From Mytilus trossulus (taxonomy: Eukaryota; Mollusca; Bivalvia; Mytilida; Mytilidae): a DNA stretch of 64,000 nucleotides. The stretch spans positions 3,398,710 to 3,462,709 of the forward strand of contig NC_086386.1 of NCBI RefSeq assembly GCF_036588685.1. Reading direction: 5' to 3'. Shown here one piece after another: positions 1 through 15,100 of this stretch. A program made the translations under genes and the position numbers. Under the pieces are notes generated by a model that did not search any database, was not told where the DNA came from, and saw nothing but the letters and a program-made list of their open reading frames with translations. Every line of letters starts with the position of its first letter. The first letter of the stretch is position 1.

Positions 1-654
1 ATGCAAATTTGTCCGCCATTACATAAAATCACACAGGTTCCCGTAAACTTTGATATCATTATTCAAAACATTTGATGTTACAACTAAAATGTGATTGTTG
101 CATGACGTGAAAAGGTTATTCGGAGGTGATATAAGGTCATTTGGAGGCAATATACAGCTAAATACCAAGAGTGTAAACAGGTTTATTGAATGCTTCTATT
201 TGGTAATTCATTGGGGTGTAAAAGTGTTGACAGTCCTAAGCGCTTCATTCTAAAAATGTGCGCACGGTCAACACTGTTACAACCCTATGAAGTTACAAAA
301 AGAAGCATTCAATAATATAATTACATTTTTTAGCTATAATCATGAAAACACGAATTTAATAATAGTTTTATTTACTTCACCTAGCACTTTATTGTGAGAC
401 CACATGTTATCCTGAACGAAAGTTTTATTGAGTAATGCAATTGCTTAAGGAATAACATGTGATGTGCAGTTAGCCAATTAGAGTAAAGTATTATAATGAA
501 ACATACATCTGTTAACGTAATTATTAAATGTTAAAAGACTCCTTGAATCAATGTTACCTTGACATCATTTTTAAAAAAAAGTCTTTGTTTGCAACTTTTA
601 CCATGTACATCATATTTACATGAAGATATGTATATAATATTTTTTTCATTTCAG
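1..654. other. 5' flank or first intron of gene 1
   Basis: No open reading frame of note. A TTTCAG splice acceptor ends at 654 just before the first recognised coding exon, so this stretch is probably an intron that follows an untranslated (or unseen coding) exon outside the window or in this AT-rich DNA. It contains the foldback at 182-315 described separately. Confidence 0.45.
182..315. repeat. Foldback (hairpin) element
   Basis: Two arms of about 48 bases form an imperfect inverted repeat: the left arm starts TTTATTGAATGCTTCT and the right arm ends AGAAGCATTCAATAA. The arms meet at GTGTTGAC/GTCAACAC around a loop of about 35 bases. It is consistent with a short foldback or MITE-type element. 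No target duplication is clear. Confidence 0.6.
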
Positions 655-671
655 GTCAAAAATTAAATAAA

Positions 672-3600
672 ATGTCTACCATTAACTTAAAATATCATCC
701 AGATATTGAATCTGCTTATGCTGCAATTAGAAAGTATGAACTGGAGACCACTTCTAAGTACATATTATACTACAGAGAAGCTGGTTTCAATCAGAAAGGT
801 AACTGTTTTGTCCCCTGCCACACAATGGCAGGAAATATATTTAATATTTTTAAAGCTTTTTTTTTCATCCTGCTAAATACAACAATACTCGTATATAGAC
901 CTTAACTTATTTGTAAAGTTCACAGCAGTAAGAAACATTAAGTTAAGGCAGAGTTATCTTCTTTCCTTTCATAAAGTTCATACAACAGGCTTGTTCTTAT
1001 TGGTTTTGTAAATCCATTTAACAACAGAAAAAAGATATTGTGTTAAATTCTTTGATAATTACAAGTAAATTATAATTTTGATATATATATATACTTAACA
1101 GATAAATCATATTATTAAAGGAGGGATATTTGCAAAAAATACCATTCGAGAGAATGTTAATTTTCACGAGTCGTAAGGCGAGGGAAATTCATTCTCAAGA
1201 CTAGTAGTTAACGTTAAAAAACACATTGATGATCGTGACATTACAAACGTCCAGTCAGATAGTGTATTTTTTGGCAAACAACACGGCATAGAGGGTAAAA
1301 AAGGCTTATCCTTTTTGCTTATACCTAGGCGGCGTTAAAAAATGAAAAATTTTCTTTTGATAACAGTAAATTGGTGAAAAATACACTGGCTATCAACCAA
1401 TCAAAACCAAGGATTCTTACATAAGGTGTAATTAAGTCCAAAATTATATACCGGTAACGTGCGCTGGCAATATTGCATGTGCTTACAGGTTCAGTTTCTC
1501 TTGTAGACTTGGATAATTTGGACAAGAAAAAAATATGGTGGGATAACCATATCCCCTTTGATGGTATTCCGTATTGCCTTTTGGGGTCTGAAGTGTGGGA
1601 CTGTCATCACGGGCCAGACAGACACGTGAATGATAAAAAGAAACTTGTTGCCAAAAAGGTATTTCAAAATTTTCTTTTTAGCAATAAAAATAAGAAATTT
1701 ATTTATTAACTTGAAAGACATTGTACATTTTACAGATTAATGTGTTAAATACAAACTAAATATATATGTTCTTTTAATGTCTTCAATAGTTAATATATTT
1801 TAACAGTTTTGATTAGAATTAGTTTAATTTATAATACTCCTATCTCTTACATAGGTTTGGTAGATTCAAGGAAGTACATTGTGCAACCTTTGTACACTGG
1901 GTCCTATAAACAAGGTGATAGGTTGTGCTGCTGGAATAGGTCACCTTTTTCAGCTTGGAAATATTTGAATAGGGCGGTAAAACTATCAGAAATATTATTC
2001 AATAAAGTTCCCACAACTGCGTCAGTAATCTTTCTTGGTCAGTGTTTTATCAACCAATTTTCTCACATTTGACACTTTGTTATTCCACTTTTACATAACA
2101 TTACATAGAAACCCAAATAATATTGGAAAAGAGATATAGGAAGATGTGTTGTGAGTGCCAATGAGACAACTCTCCATCCAAATAACAATTTATAAAAAAG
2201 TAAACCATTATAGGTCAATGTACGACCTTCAACATGGAGCCTTGGCTCACACCGAACAACAAGCTAAAAAGGACCCAAAAATTACTAGTGTAAAACCATT
2301 CAAACGGAAAAACCAACGGTCTAATCTCCATAAAAAATGAGAAACAACAAGAAACATGTATATATTACATAAACAAATGACAACAACTGTACATCAGATT
2401 CCTGACTTAGGACAGGTGCAAACATTTGCAGTGGGAATTAAAAGTTTTAATGGATCCAAACCTTCTCCCTTTTTGTCGAGCCTTCGATTTTTGTCGAAAA
2501 AGAGAGACTAAGCGATCCTACATTCCGTCGGCGGCGGCGGCCACAAATATTCACTCTGTGGTTAAAGTTTTTGAAATTTTAAAAACTTTCTTAAACTATA
2601 CTGGATTACTTCCAAACATGGACAGAAGCTTGTTTATGATCTTAAGATAGTATCCAGAAATTAATTTTGTAAAAATAAATTCCATTTTTTCCGTATTTTA
2701 CTTATAAATGGACTTAGTTTTTCTGCGGGTAAAAATTACATTCACTCTGTGGTTAAAGTTTTTAAAATTTCCATTACTTTCTTAAACTATCCTGGGTTTG
2801 TACCAAACATGGACAGAAGCTTGTTTATGATCATAAGAAAATATACAGAAGTAAATTTTGTAAAAAAATTAATCCATTTTTTCAATATTTTACTATTACA
2901 ATGTATTAAATGGACTTAGATTTTCTGCCAAGAAACAACACATTCACTCTGTGGTTAAATTTAAAAAAAAATAATAACTTTCTTATACTACTTTTAATTT
3001 GTACCAAAGTTAGATAGAAGCTTGTTTATGATCAAAGCTAGTATTTAGATGGAAATTTTGTTAATATTTTGTACATGTGTATGTGTATTTTACTTATAAA
3101 TGGATTTAGTTTTTTTTTCCAGTTAACATTACATACAGGCTGCAGTTAAAGTTTTTAAACATTTATTAGATTCATAAACTATCCTGGATTTTTTTCCAAA
3201 CTTGGTCAGAAGCTTCTTACAATCAAAAGATTATATCAAGAATGATATTTTTAATTTTTTTTCCCTCATTTTTGTTGAGCCTGTGTTTTTCAGCAAAAGT
3301 AGGCGAGACACTGGGTTCCGCGGAACCCTTACAAATTTTGCTGAAAAAATAGCATAACATCACAACATAGAAAAACACATGACAAAATATCAATTGGCAG
3401 ACTTAACTCAATCAAAAAACATAAATTAATACATAATAGGTATACGTTTTTGAAATTTAAATTTTATGAAAAGGGTGGGGTAACAGAAACCCAATGACAC
3501 CCCCTTTCAATTAAGTATTGAAGTACGTGCATCTTAAAAAAATCAGTACCCTGAGATAACCTTTTAATACTAAGGAGTCAATGAATTAAATTTAGTATTT

Positions 3601-6146
3601 TATAAGTTGTTATATGTGAAACACCTATAATTAATTGTGATACATAAAATTGAGAATGGAAATGGGGAATGTGTCAAAGAGACAAAAACCTGACCATAGA
3701 GCAGACAACAGATGAAGGCCACCAATGGGTCTTCAATGTAGGGAAAAACTCCCGCACCTGGAGGTTTCCTTCAGCTGGCCCTTAACAAATATGTATACTA
3801 GTTAAGTGATAATATAGATGATACATGCATGGATGTTGTATGTGCATTTTTTCCATTTTTTTTACAGGATGAGATGGAAGAAGAACATCCATACACCAAA
3901 AATTCAAAGAAAAGGTTTTTAGTTCAGAGTACCAAGAAGATGGACTGCAAGTCACAGATCACTCTTAAAGCTGTTGTTAAGTTTCCTGACTTTAAGGTAA
4001 ACTATTCTTTTTCTTTCTTAAAGTAACTATATTCCTTAAATGGAAGATACCTAAAATGTTACCAGGAAATGGTTGTTTATGTTGCTTAAAATTGTTATAA
4101 CACTCAATTCATGGTATCCTGATGAACATGGAAAATTATAGTACGAGCATGCATTTTGTACTTAAGACACATATTCTTTTTATGCCCTTACCTACAATAG
4201 TAGAGAGGCATTATTTTTTCTGGTCTGTGTTTGTTCGTCCGTCTGTTAAAGGTTAAAGTTTTTGGTCGAGGTAGTTTTTGATGAAGCTTAAGTCCAATCA
4301 ACTTGAAAACTTAGCACACATGTGCCTTATGGTATGATTATTCTAATTTAAATACCATTTGATTTTTTTCCCCATTTCACGGTCTATTGAACATGGAAAA
4401 TGATAGTTCAAGTGGGGCATCCGTGCACATTCTTGTTCTTCATCTTCTTTTCCAATACATAGAATTACAGGTGGGGATATAATTAGTACTACAAGTAGAG
4501 TTTACTTTGTAGTAACTTTGAAAAGTACCTGTATAGCAATAATGTCCATTGTCCTATTATGACAAAAATGTTTATAGTTATTATTCATTTATATGAATAT
4601 AAAAAACTGATCCATTGTTACAGGTTGATGGCCTTGATAGCACTTACAGGAGAAAAAAATGTGCATCCAACCTTAGAGCAGCCAATTTCAATCATGTAAA
4701 GAAAGACGTGAAGATTGTGTTAATTCTTCCTGATACCAAATCTCATCAGAATCATCTAATTGGTGAAGTAATGCATATATTTATCATCTTAATACAGTGC
4801 ATACAAATAATGTAAAAATGTTTATAAAGTCATTGTTAATTTAGAAATTAGTGTGTTCATTTATTAATATGAAACTTAAAAAAATGTGAAATATAATTAA
4901 AGCAATTACCAAAAAAAATATTACAGCTGAAATGATCACTGCAGATTTTAATAACTACGAATTTTGCAATAATTTACAATTAATTTGTGTGAGTTCTTTA
5001 ATTTCTTTCCTACGATCTGATTTCTTCGGTCATTCTTTTTTTGTCATACGTAGGTTCAGATGTGCAGTTTCATATTTTATTAAACATGTTAAATATTTCA
5101 TTCTTATAAATGTGAAGAAAAAGATATAGTTCCTCACATTTTTTTATTTAATTATCCAATTGTCAATGAATAAATAAAGAGAGTAACTTATCAAAGAATT
5201 CAAATATTGAAAACGTATTCAATAAGTGACCAAAGAACACAATGATTCTTGTATACACCAGGGACAGTCTACAATGTATACTAGTGGGACTAGTCACTTA
5301 TAACCATGTCTATACAAATTTGCAGACAGAACTGTGCTGTTGCTGATGTCACTTGACTTCATAGCAATTTTTTTATATTTACGAATTTTTCTTCATAACT
5401 GTACGTTCAAGTTAAACGAAAAAACATTTTTATCAAAATTTATACATTTTGTCATTGCAAAATGCTGTTTTTGAAAACATTCCTCAGATAGTTTTATAAA
5501 ATATAAGATCTTTTGAACTTTGAGGTATTTTGTTAGTGAATTACAAGTAGTGGCCATCTTGTTCGATATGTAAACCCTTCTACACGACTGGAGTGTTCTT
5601 CAAAACGATACGTCTCAATCTTATATTTTTTGTCATGGTAAATTGATATTAATCAGATTTTATATTAACAAATATGTACTGTGAAATAAGCAAATAGCTA
5701 GTAGGTTCCTATATCAGAGATACGAAACCAAGTGTTTTGTTCAGTGGTATCGAAAGAAATGAGTCCCGTTAGTATAGAAAGTCCCTGAATACACATAAAA
5801 TCAATAGGTTGTAATGTTGCTCATTGAATGTTTTCAATATATGTGAATTCTTCCATTACTTATTAGATATAAATGTTATGACATTCTCCTTTACTGTATA
5901 CCATTTTATTAGTTGTCCCTATCCATTTCAGTTTTCAGGATACTCCCAACCACTTGATAGCCAAGTGAAAGAACACATCAGGGAATTGGTTTTTGATGGT
6001 GTCAGGAAAGTGTCCGAAATGAAGAGGCACCTAAACATCTTTGTTAAGAGAGAACTTTCTTTGGACATGCCTATAACTAACAGAAGATTTCATCCAAATG
6101 AGCGAGACATAAGAAATCATATGTATTTAGCCTTAACCAAGACAAG
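672..6146 (+). CDS. Gene 1 exons 1-5: ALS2CR8/CaRF-like region
   Basis: Exons 672-798, 1489-1658, 3868-3996, 4624-4762 and 5939-6146 join in frame (phases 1, 0, 0, 1, 2). Visible motifs are IPFDGIPYCLLGSEVWDCHH, then KKRFLVQSTKKMDCKSQITL, then LPDTKSHQNHL and the SQPLDSQVKEHI segment. These fit the pattern of the ALS2CR8 (calcium-responsive transcription factor) family, in which conserved Cys and His residues precede a helical region with VKxxIxxLV. The last exon has DMPITNRRFHPNERDIRNHM, the usual lead-in to the MULE domain. The donor chosen at 4762 (G|GTGAAG) is weak but gives the correct phase and joins to GYSQPL. Confidence 0.72.
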
Positions 6147-9100
6147 GTAGGATAATAGTCAGTACTATGGTCATGTGTTTGATTTTAAGTTTATCAGTCC
6201 ACTACCAACATAGGTTGAAGGGGACCTTAGGTTTGCATCTGTCTGTCAGTTATAATCAGTTTTCCACACTTGTTTTCTTCATGCTTTAAGACGCTGATTT
6301 GATAACTGGTATGTAGTTTTTTAATGACAAGTTACAGATGTTCAATTTTTTGTTCCAGTGTAATGATTTTGAGTTATGGTACTTGGACTTGTAAAATTCA
6401 CTCAAATAATTAGTTTCCACACCTTTTTCATCAAGCTTAAAGATTTTGTTATATTCTTTACATCATAAGAAGTTATAGCATTGTGTTCCAGTAAAATGAA
6501 ATTTTAATTAGTAGTGACTAAGAATTGAGCCTCACCGAAAGCTTTTTTTAACATGTTTTTATTAGCTCACCTTGCCTGAAGGGAGGGCAGCTTTTGGTTT
6601 TTATCTTAAATATTATTATAAATAAAGATAAACTGTAAATAGCAATAACGTACAGCAAAATAAGAGCTCCAAATAAGTTCACTTGATCAAAGTGGTCAAG
6701 TGACCCCTTAAGGAACTAATGTTCTTTAAATTAATTTTTTAACAATGTTTATAAATTTTTAACAATTTTTACAAAATATTTCCCACTGTCACTTCTGGGC
6801 CAATTTCATTATAGATAGAGATAATTGTAAGCAGCAAGATTGTAAAGTAAGATCCACAAACACATCACCAACACCAAAACATAATTCTGTCATGAATTTA
6901 TCTGTGTCCTTTGTTAAATATGCACAAAGACTGAGATGATCCACACAGGCTCTTTAGAGCCTCTAGTTCTTATCATTTTTTTTTCTTCATTTTTTCCCCT
7001 ATAAACATGATAAATCATTCCAATATTTTCTATAATATATCATCTGAATATTGTCGATGATATGGTTCAAGAATGAAGTCTTTTGCAAAAGGGGGATACC
7101 ATTTATAAAAAACACAAAACATTTTTTTGGATTGTTTAATGGTATGATGTTGTCATCATCTGCGTTGTTGTTGTCAGACAACCAGATCCTAATAGAGTTT
7201 AAAAAGTAAGAAATTTGTATTTATGATTTTTTTTCAGGTTTTCAAAGAATGATCAACAGAATTTACAATGTCTGGTGAGGAAATGGGAGGCTGAATATAC
7301 ATTGGATACTTTTTTTTTAAGACTGGGGTGAGAATTATTAGTTACCTTATGAATATAAGAAATAGGAAAGATTATCAATGCGTTTTTGATGCTTTCTGTC
7401 TTTTTACTTTGTTTATAGGAGATTGAAGTTTATGATATTGTAAGTTTTGTTGGGAAGATATCCAAAAATATTTGAGGACACATCCTTTATGTTTGATAGA
7501 TTTCCTTTATGCTATTAGAATTCCAGTATACAGTAACATATCTTGGTTACCTTAATCCATTTCTCAAATTAATAGATATAGGAGGGTCTCTAAAGTTCTT
7601 CCTTTGACAATAAGTATGCTCTTTGTGAAAAAAAATTAGTGTTAGCTTGATGTAAATGAGAGACTGCAATGCCAAGTGGTGTTTCTTATTCTTTCTTTTT
7701 CTCTTACAATATGCAGATCAGATGGTAAACAAAAAGAAAAAAGTAATGATGATGTTGAGGAAGTTCCCCAGTTTCTTTTTGTTCATCAATCGGAAACACA
7801 GAAGAGGCTTCTAAATATTTATGGCCAGGAGATTTGCTTGTTGGATGCAACATATAAAACATCGAGATATGACCTTCCTCTGTTCTTGGTTTGCGTCAAT
7901 ACAAATGTTGGATATAGTGTTGTAGCGTCTTTTATAGTTGCTAATGAGAATCGCTACACCATTCAAGAGGCACTCATTAAATTGAGAGATTGGAATCCCA
8001 TGTGGAAGCCCAAATATTTCATGTGTGATTTTGATTTGAGAGAAATTTGGGCGCTTGAACAAACATTTGAAGGTAAACTCAGGAAAAATTCATGAAACAT
8101 TGTAACTGAATTATCAATTTCATGTTTTACAAATTACCTTCGATATCACTACTAACATATATTTACTTTAATAAAAAAAAAGATTTTTTTTGCAAAATCA
8201 GCATAACTATTCAGAATAAGTGGATTTTATGCAAATTGAAAATATTATACAAACTATTGATCATTTCCTGAATTTATGATTAACTTTAATTTTTGAATAT
8301 CAATGCATTGCTTAAATTTTTAATTTTGTTTCTAGATTATATCCTCTACTTGTTGGTACGTATGATTTGGTAAGTGGGTGGTTGTGCTTTTTAATTGTTG
8401 TACTGGCATTTATATCACTATATATTCACATACGTACATACATACATCCTGAACATACATTGTACAAGCTTTTTTTAATCACACAAGCTTTTGTTTATAT
8501 CACCTGCTTATTATTTTTCTTTAGATTTATGCTCTTTTCTTTATATCATGAAGAGCACATTTTCATGTCAATACTTCATAATATGGCTGAAAGTTATTAT
8601 AATGTTGTATACATATACATTGAAGGTAAACTTATAGTTTGGATAAAGAATTAGGATAGTGTTATTTTCCCTGATTAATTTATTATTAGTTTTACCATTG
8701 TTTCAGTTCTTAAAATTTTTTAAATATTATAATCAAAAATTCAATTTCCCTTATTGTTTTCCTTAAGAGTATAAATTTCATACATTTTAATACTTATGAT
8801 TTTCAGTTCCAGTTATCATAAAATGGACACATTATGGAAATCTTTCAGCTTTAATATTGTCATCTTTATACTTTTCTGATTGGTGGCTTAGTGTTTCAAT
8901 ATATATGTTATATATATATATATAAAGTCAGGGGCAGATCCAGCCAATTTCAAAAAAGGAGTAAAGAGGGATTTCAACTTTATACTCCCATTCAAATGCA
9001 TTTATTATCCTAAAAAAAGGGGTGTCCTACACCAGGACCCTTTGGATCTGCCACTGATATAGTGTACAGTGTTACATTCAGTGTTCTTATTTTAATTGAT

Positions 9101-12100
9101 ATTTTAGAGAAATAATTTAGTATAATTACTACTTTATTTCTAATAATTTGATGAACTAACTATCAGAAAGAGAAAACCTGCATTGTTTTTGAAAGTTTAT
9201 AAATCACATTGTAAAAGTAAAAACTTTTTATATTCTGGCATATATGGTTTTTAAAAACACTTATATGAAAATAAAATACAAAATAGATAATTTTACTGCA
9301 ATTATATGGTTGGTCTACCTTGTTGCATCTTACTTTAAATTCCTTATTACAATTATTAGCTGATATTTCAAAAGAATTTTATTCCTTTTAAATAAATTTT
9401 TTTTTTACACGACATAAAACCATATAGTTAACTCCTTACATTGATTTTATAAAAGTGAATTTATTGTTTATGTCAGTTGCAAATTACAGTATGAATGCAT
9501 GTTACTTAGTTATCAAGTGTTTAGATGTGTTGATTTATGTAAAAGATTCTTTTGAAGTGTGCCATTGAGCACCTAAATACATAGCCTAATAATATTTTAA
9601 CTTTGTAATTGAATAGAACAATTTGTATGTTTTAGGTTTAATGGTGTATCTTTGTGACTTCCATAGGGAACAAGCCTGGCACAGATGGCTAAGAGAAATT
9701 AAGCATGATTGCATTGATGAGAAAGATGAAATTAAAAAAATGTAATGCTTATTTATAAAGTTAAAAAGATATATTTATTGTCACATGTACTTCTGAACTC
9801 ATAAAAAAATACTAAATTATATAATGTAGTTGATGCTACATGATGGTTAAAATTCAATGTTACTTATTGCATTTTACCAGCAACATACAAACGTTAAGAT
9901 GTTTAATTATATTTCCAACAATCAATACAGCTCTTCTATAAAAGCATGCAAAACAAAACTTTGGTCGGCTTGCTTACTATGTTTGCTTGGATGGTTGCAA
10001 ACAATAGGTAGGTGGAGTTTCAATATATACTGGGATTTGATTGGACATAAATTGAAGTTAATGTTTATTGTCCAATCAAATGCCAGTATATAGTAAACAA
10101 ACTACCTACCTGTTGTTTACAAACATCCAAACTATCACAGCAAGCAAGTTGATCAATGGTTTGCTTTGCATGCTTTTATAGATGAACTGTAAGTATTTAG
10201 TTTGCATACAGCACATGACTATGAGTAACAGTTTTCAATCCATGACAATTCTTTTAGAGTGCATAAATGGAAAATGACCATGTTTAAACGAAAGTAGGCT
10301 CCCTGAAAATATAGCCCTCAATTAGGAAACATTTATTGATTTTGTCATACAGTCAGTTGTGAATAAATTCTGGAATGCACCAGTAAGACAAAAATTTCAA
10401 AGTTATCAAAATGTGACATATCCGTTTGTTAGTTACATGAATTAGTTACATATTTTTTCAAATGATTTGATTGAATAATTTTACTTTCAGGTTAAGAGAA
10501 ATAGCTGATGCTGATTCTGCAGAGTCATATGCAAATGCTTTGCAACAATTAAGAAGCAGTGATATTTTCAAGGCAAAGGTCTCCTTGAGAAATTGGCTCG
10601 AAAACAAATGGCTCCTGAACTGCAAGGTTTGTTAATTTAAAATTTAAATTTTGACACCAATTACCACCAGCTTAATTTTTTTGAATAGTACAGGTATATA
10701 AAAGGGATAGTAGCTACAATTTTGACAAAATTATAACCAAGTTTTATAGCTGTTATAATCAAAGATATGTACTTAAAATATAAAATAAGATTGTTGTAAT
10801 GTTAACATGAACTACAGATGTGGTAATACTTCATTATAAATATTGTGTTGTGTGTCTAGTCTTCTCATTGATTATGCATCTGTGGTGGAGAGTTGTCTCA
10901 TTGTCAATCATACCACATCTTCTTATTTTTATATTATCAACAGTTGAACAGTTCAAATAACTTGCAACATTATCACACATTTTATACAATTGAAAAGTTG
11001 TTTATTACACAATGTTATTAGGTGTCTGTTTATTATAAATTTTTCAGAGATGGTCAAAACTTTTCAGAAATTCACTCTTTAACATCAGAGTGAATACAAC
11101 CAATGGCCTTGAAAGACAACACAAAGAACTCAAGGAAAACTACTTGACAGAGTATATAGATAAATCTCTGTCAAGTATGGTGACATCATTGGTAACCAAA
11201 TACTTACCAGATAGTTATGAGAGGTATTTTTTACTCTGATAAGAAATTAATTTATTGTTTGAGACCATTTGCAGCCACTTTAAATCCCCAAAATGATTAC
11301 TCTCATTATTTATTAGTAGTTAGGGAATACGTACTTAATGCAATTATTGACTGCATATATTTGTTTAAAACAATGTTAATTTTTGGTCAGTTTTATTTTG
11401 TTGGTATATTGTATTATGAATATCTCTTTTGTAATCTAATAATGTTTTAAAAAGGTTGATTGAAGCACATTTTAAGAATGAAGTGTTCTATCCTTCTGAC
11501 ATTATGTTTACGGGGCTCGGATATAACTTACTGTATACATCTGCCTTTACTCCATCCCTTTTTCTTTAGGGAGGAGAAGACTTTTTTTAACGGAAAAACC
11601 AATACCTTTGTTCTTTGATTTTTACCAGTACAAGCAATGTAACAGTTTCAACCGATCGCATTCATGTAGAGATAGGGGCTCGATTCATAAATGAAACAGA
11701 CCAAAGATAAATTTGTTGTATAAAATAGACCACTTGTTGGCAAATCAATGAAACACAAATTTCGGAAATACAATCTTGAATGACTTGTTTTGTTAACGAG
11801 ATAGGTTCTCATATGTATCAACCTCTCAACAATTACAAATGCAGGTATATCATGATCATGGTCTAGTACATAGCAAACTTTATGTATACACATTTGTTGT
11901 ACTTAATTTGTATGTAATACTCGCTGCTGGACGTAAAAATCTGTTCAAATGCTATAATGTCCTTATAATGCTCTTTTACAAATTGTGACTTTGATGGAGA
12001 GTTGTCTCAATGGCACTCATGCCAAATTTCTTATATCTACATGTTGCTTCTACTCCAATCGACTAGAAGGATGTCTCCATTTCTCTGAAACCCTTTCACA

Positions 12101-15100
12101 TGAAGCTGCATGTGTCTCCCTTCGCTCCATCTCCTCGAAATGAAGTTCATATTTTGTTTAGTATACATTTACCAATTGCCCCTCAATCACTTCGGTTGAG
12201 GAAAATGTTTCATTTGTACTTATCTGATTTGCATGATGCCTCTTACCGATCATCTGCTTTTGCTACATCCCTTGAAATTTTAATCTTATATACCTATATA
12301 CGTTTGCTCTATACTACCAAACAATGTAAATATGTCTAATGGATACATCTATACTTGGACCCCTTCACGTAACAGATCTATATATGATAAATATACCTTT
12401 GCTCCATGTTATATTCCATTACCTTTACGGGGCTTGGATATAACTTACTGTATACATCTGCCTTTACTCCATCCCTTTTTCTTTAGGGAGGAGATGACTT
12501 TTTTTAACGGAAAAACCAATACCTTTGTTCTTTGATTTTCACTAGTACAAGCAATGTAACATTTTCAACCGATCGCATTCATGTAGAGATAGGGGCTCGA
12601 TTCATAAATGAAACAGACCAAAGATAAGTTTGTTGTATAAAATAGACCACTTGTTGGCAAATCAATGAAACACAAATTTTAATCTTATATACCTATATAC
12701 GTTTGCTCTATACTACCAAACAATGTAAATATGTCTAATGGATACATCTATACTTGGACCCCTTCACGTAACAATCTATATATGATAAATATACCTTTGC
12801 TCCATGTTATATTAAACATAATTTCCTCGCTAAGTTTACATATGTTCAGTTATACTTGTACTCTATCCCCTGAAGAAAACTTTGATTTTCATTGTGTATA
12901 TTTATCTAAATTTGATGTACCTCCCTAATAAGTTATCGAAATGCCTCACTTTACTTATATATATTTGCTCAATCCTCTTTGCATGATTTTGGAATAGGCT
13001 ACTATGATTTGACAATAGTAATTCCATTACCTTTACGGGGCTCGGATATAACTTACTGTATACATCTGCCTTTACTCCATCCCTTTTTCTTAAGGGAGGA
13101 GGTGATTTTTTTTTAATGGAAAAACCACTACCTTTGGTCTTTGATTTTCACTAGTACAAGCAATGTTACAGTTTCAACCGATCGTATTCATGTAGAGGTA
13201 GGGGCTCGATTCATAAATGAAACAGACCAAAGATATGTTTGTTGTATAAAATAGACCACTTGTTGGCAAATCAATGAAACACAAATTTCGGAAATACAAT
13301 CTTGAATGACTTGTTTTGTTAACGAGATAGGTTCTCATATGTATCAACCTCTCAACAATTACAAATGCAGGTATATCATGGTCTAGTACATAGCAAACTT
13401 TACGTATACACATCTGTTGTGCTTAATTTGTATGTAATACTCGCTGCTGGACGTGAAAATCTGTTCAAATGCTATAATGTCCTTATAATGCACTTTTACA
13501 AATTGTGACTTCGATGGAGAGTTGTCTCATTGGCACTCACGCCAAATTTTCTTATATCTACATTTTGCTTCATTCTGTATATTTATATAAATTAACTATA
13601 CCTTCCTAATAAGTTGTCGAAATGCAGCTTTACTTTATTTATATATATTTGCTCAATCCTATTCGCATGATTGTGAAATAGGCTACTCTGATTTAACAAT
13701 CTCAATTCCATTAACTAACAGGACTTCGGTATAAAATTAGTGTATACACGGTGGGTTGTCCTGCGAGAGAACGTTCTGTGCTTGTGATTTGGTCCTGTCA
13801 GGTGCTGGTGGGTTTGTTTACATTGTATCAGAACGGCAATAAAACAACCGTTTTGTTGCTTAACTTTTCTCTAACACGTCATTAGTACCATTGAACGAAT
13901 ATTACAACAATTTGTAATTGCAAAAGTCGTGGAAGTTCGCCAAACGAAATTGTCTTAACGATGTGCTGGTGATTAGAAAAACGGTCCTGGTTCTGTTCTC
14001 CTATGTCCTGGTTCTGTGCCTTTATGTGTTAGTTAAAAGTGGCATATATTCAGGATTATTGATGCTTTACTGTATTGACTTATAAAACTGTTATCTGCTT
14101 TGTTGAAATTGACATTGTTGTAATCTAATTACTGTTATCAAGAGAGAAAGAAATACCCCTATTTTTTTTATTTAAAAAAAAATAACTGTAATCTTATTTC
14201 TTGACCTGTTAACGGAACCCCTCTTGTCCCTTTTAAGATAAGAGATAAGTTTACGATTTTCGGGATTACGCCGGGTCTTTTTGCATGGTCACCAAAATAC
14301 GTTGTAAATTATACAATACTTATATAAAGAAGATGATGTGGTATGTTTGTCAACGGACAAATTTCAATAAAAAAAACCAAAGGAACTATGTATTAACAAC
14401 CATACGTCTTCGTACGACCTTCAACATTTTTATATATGTTCAATGATGTGTGTCTTTCTGTTATTATGTTATGCAATAAATTGTTCTGTAGGTATACCAC
14501 TGTAACAATGAAGGAGGAAATGAGGAGGGGTTGTTTGGGTGGAGGTGGGGAGGGGAATGTGGAGCGCAAACAAACCGTGATGATGTTTATGACTATGCGG
14601 CATGGGCTTTAATCATTGTTGAAGCATCAATTTAAGGGGCATTTAATATCTTAATCAATCTATTCTTATTTTAGATTTATATTGTTATCTGATATTGTAC
14701 GGAAAATGTTGCCCTTTTATGTAATACACGTTACGATAATTTGAAAACACATATTAATCAGCCAAATTAATGCACAAAGGCAAAAATAGGTGTCACAGAG
14801 ATCCTATTGATAACAATTATCTGCCCAATTTTATTTGTTTTAAATATGACTTCTTATCCAAAATCACCAGTACCGTATCAGTACCCACCAGCAAAGTATC
14901 AGGACATGAATAAATTGAGAAAATGTAAAATTTTAATAAATTGCACAGTTTTTTCACAAAATAATTTTGTCTTGTGGATTGCTGTATATAAAGCGGACTC
15001 TGTGAGCATTTTTGTCGAGTCTGCAACTTTTGTTGCAGAAAGCTCGACATGGGGAAGTGATCCGGCGGCGGCGGCGGCGTTAGCTAACTTCTTAAAAAGC

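Noticed and set aside
1809..2072. 87-codon frame between gene 1 exons 2 and 3, with an AG before GTTTGGTAGATTC
   Set aside because: Exons 2 and 3 already join in phase and match the expected CaRF-like order. The frame shows no family resemblance and no convincing donor.
8336..8359. Candidate extra exon in gene 1 after a TTTCTAG site
   Set aside because: The 8072 to 9636 junction restores phase and yields the continuous FEGLMVYLCDFHREQ motif; an exon here would break it.
11648..11893. 81-codon minus-strand frame recurring at 13174, 31892, 33019 and 34545
   Set aside because: All copies are recent duplicates of the same tandem unit, so the open frame is not independent evidence. No start context or domain.
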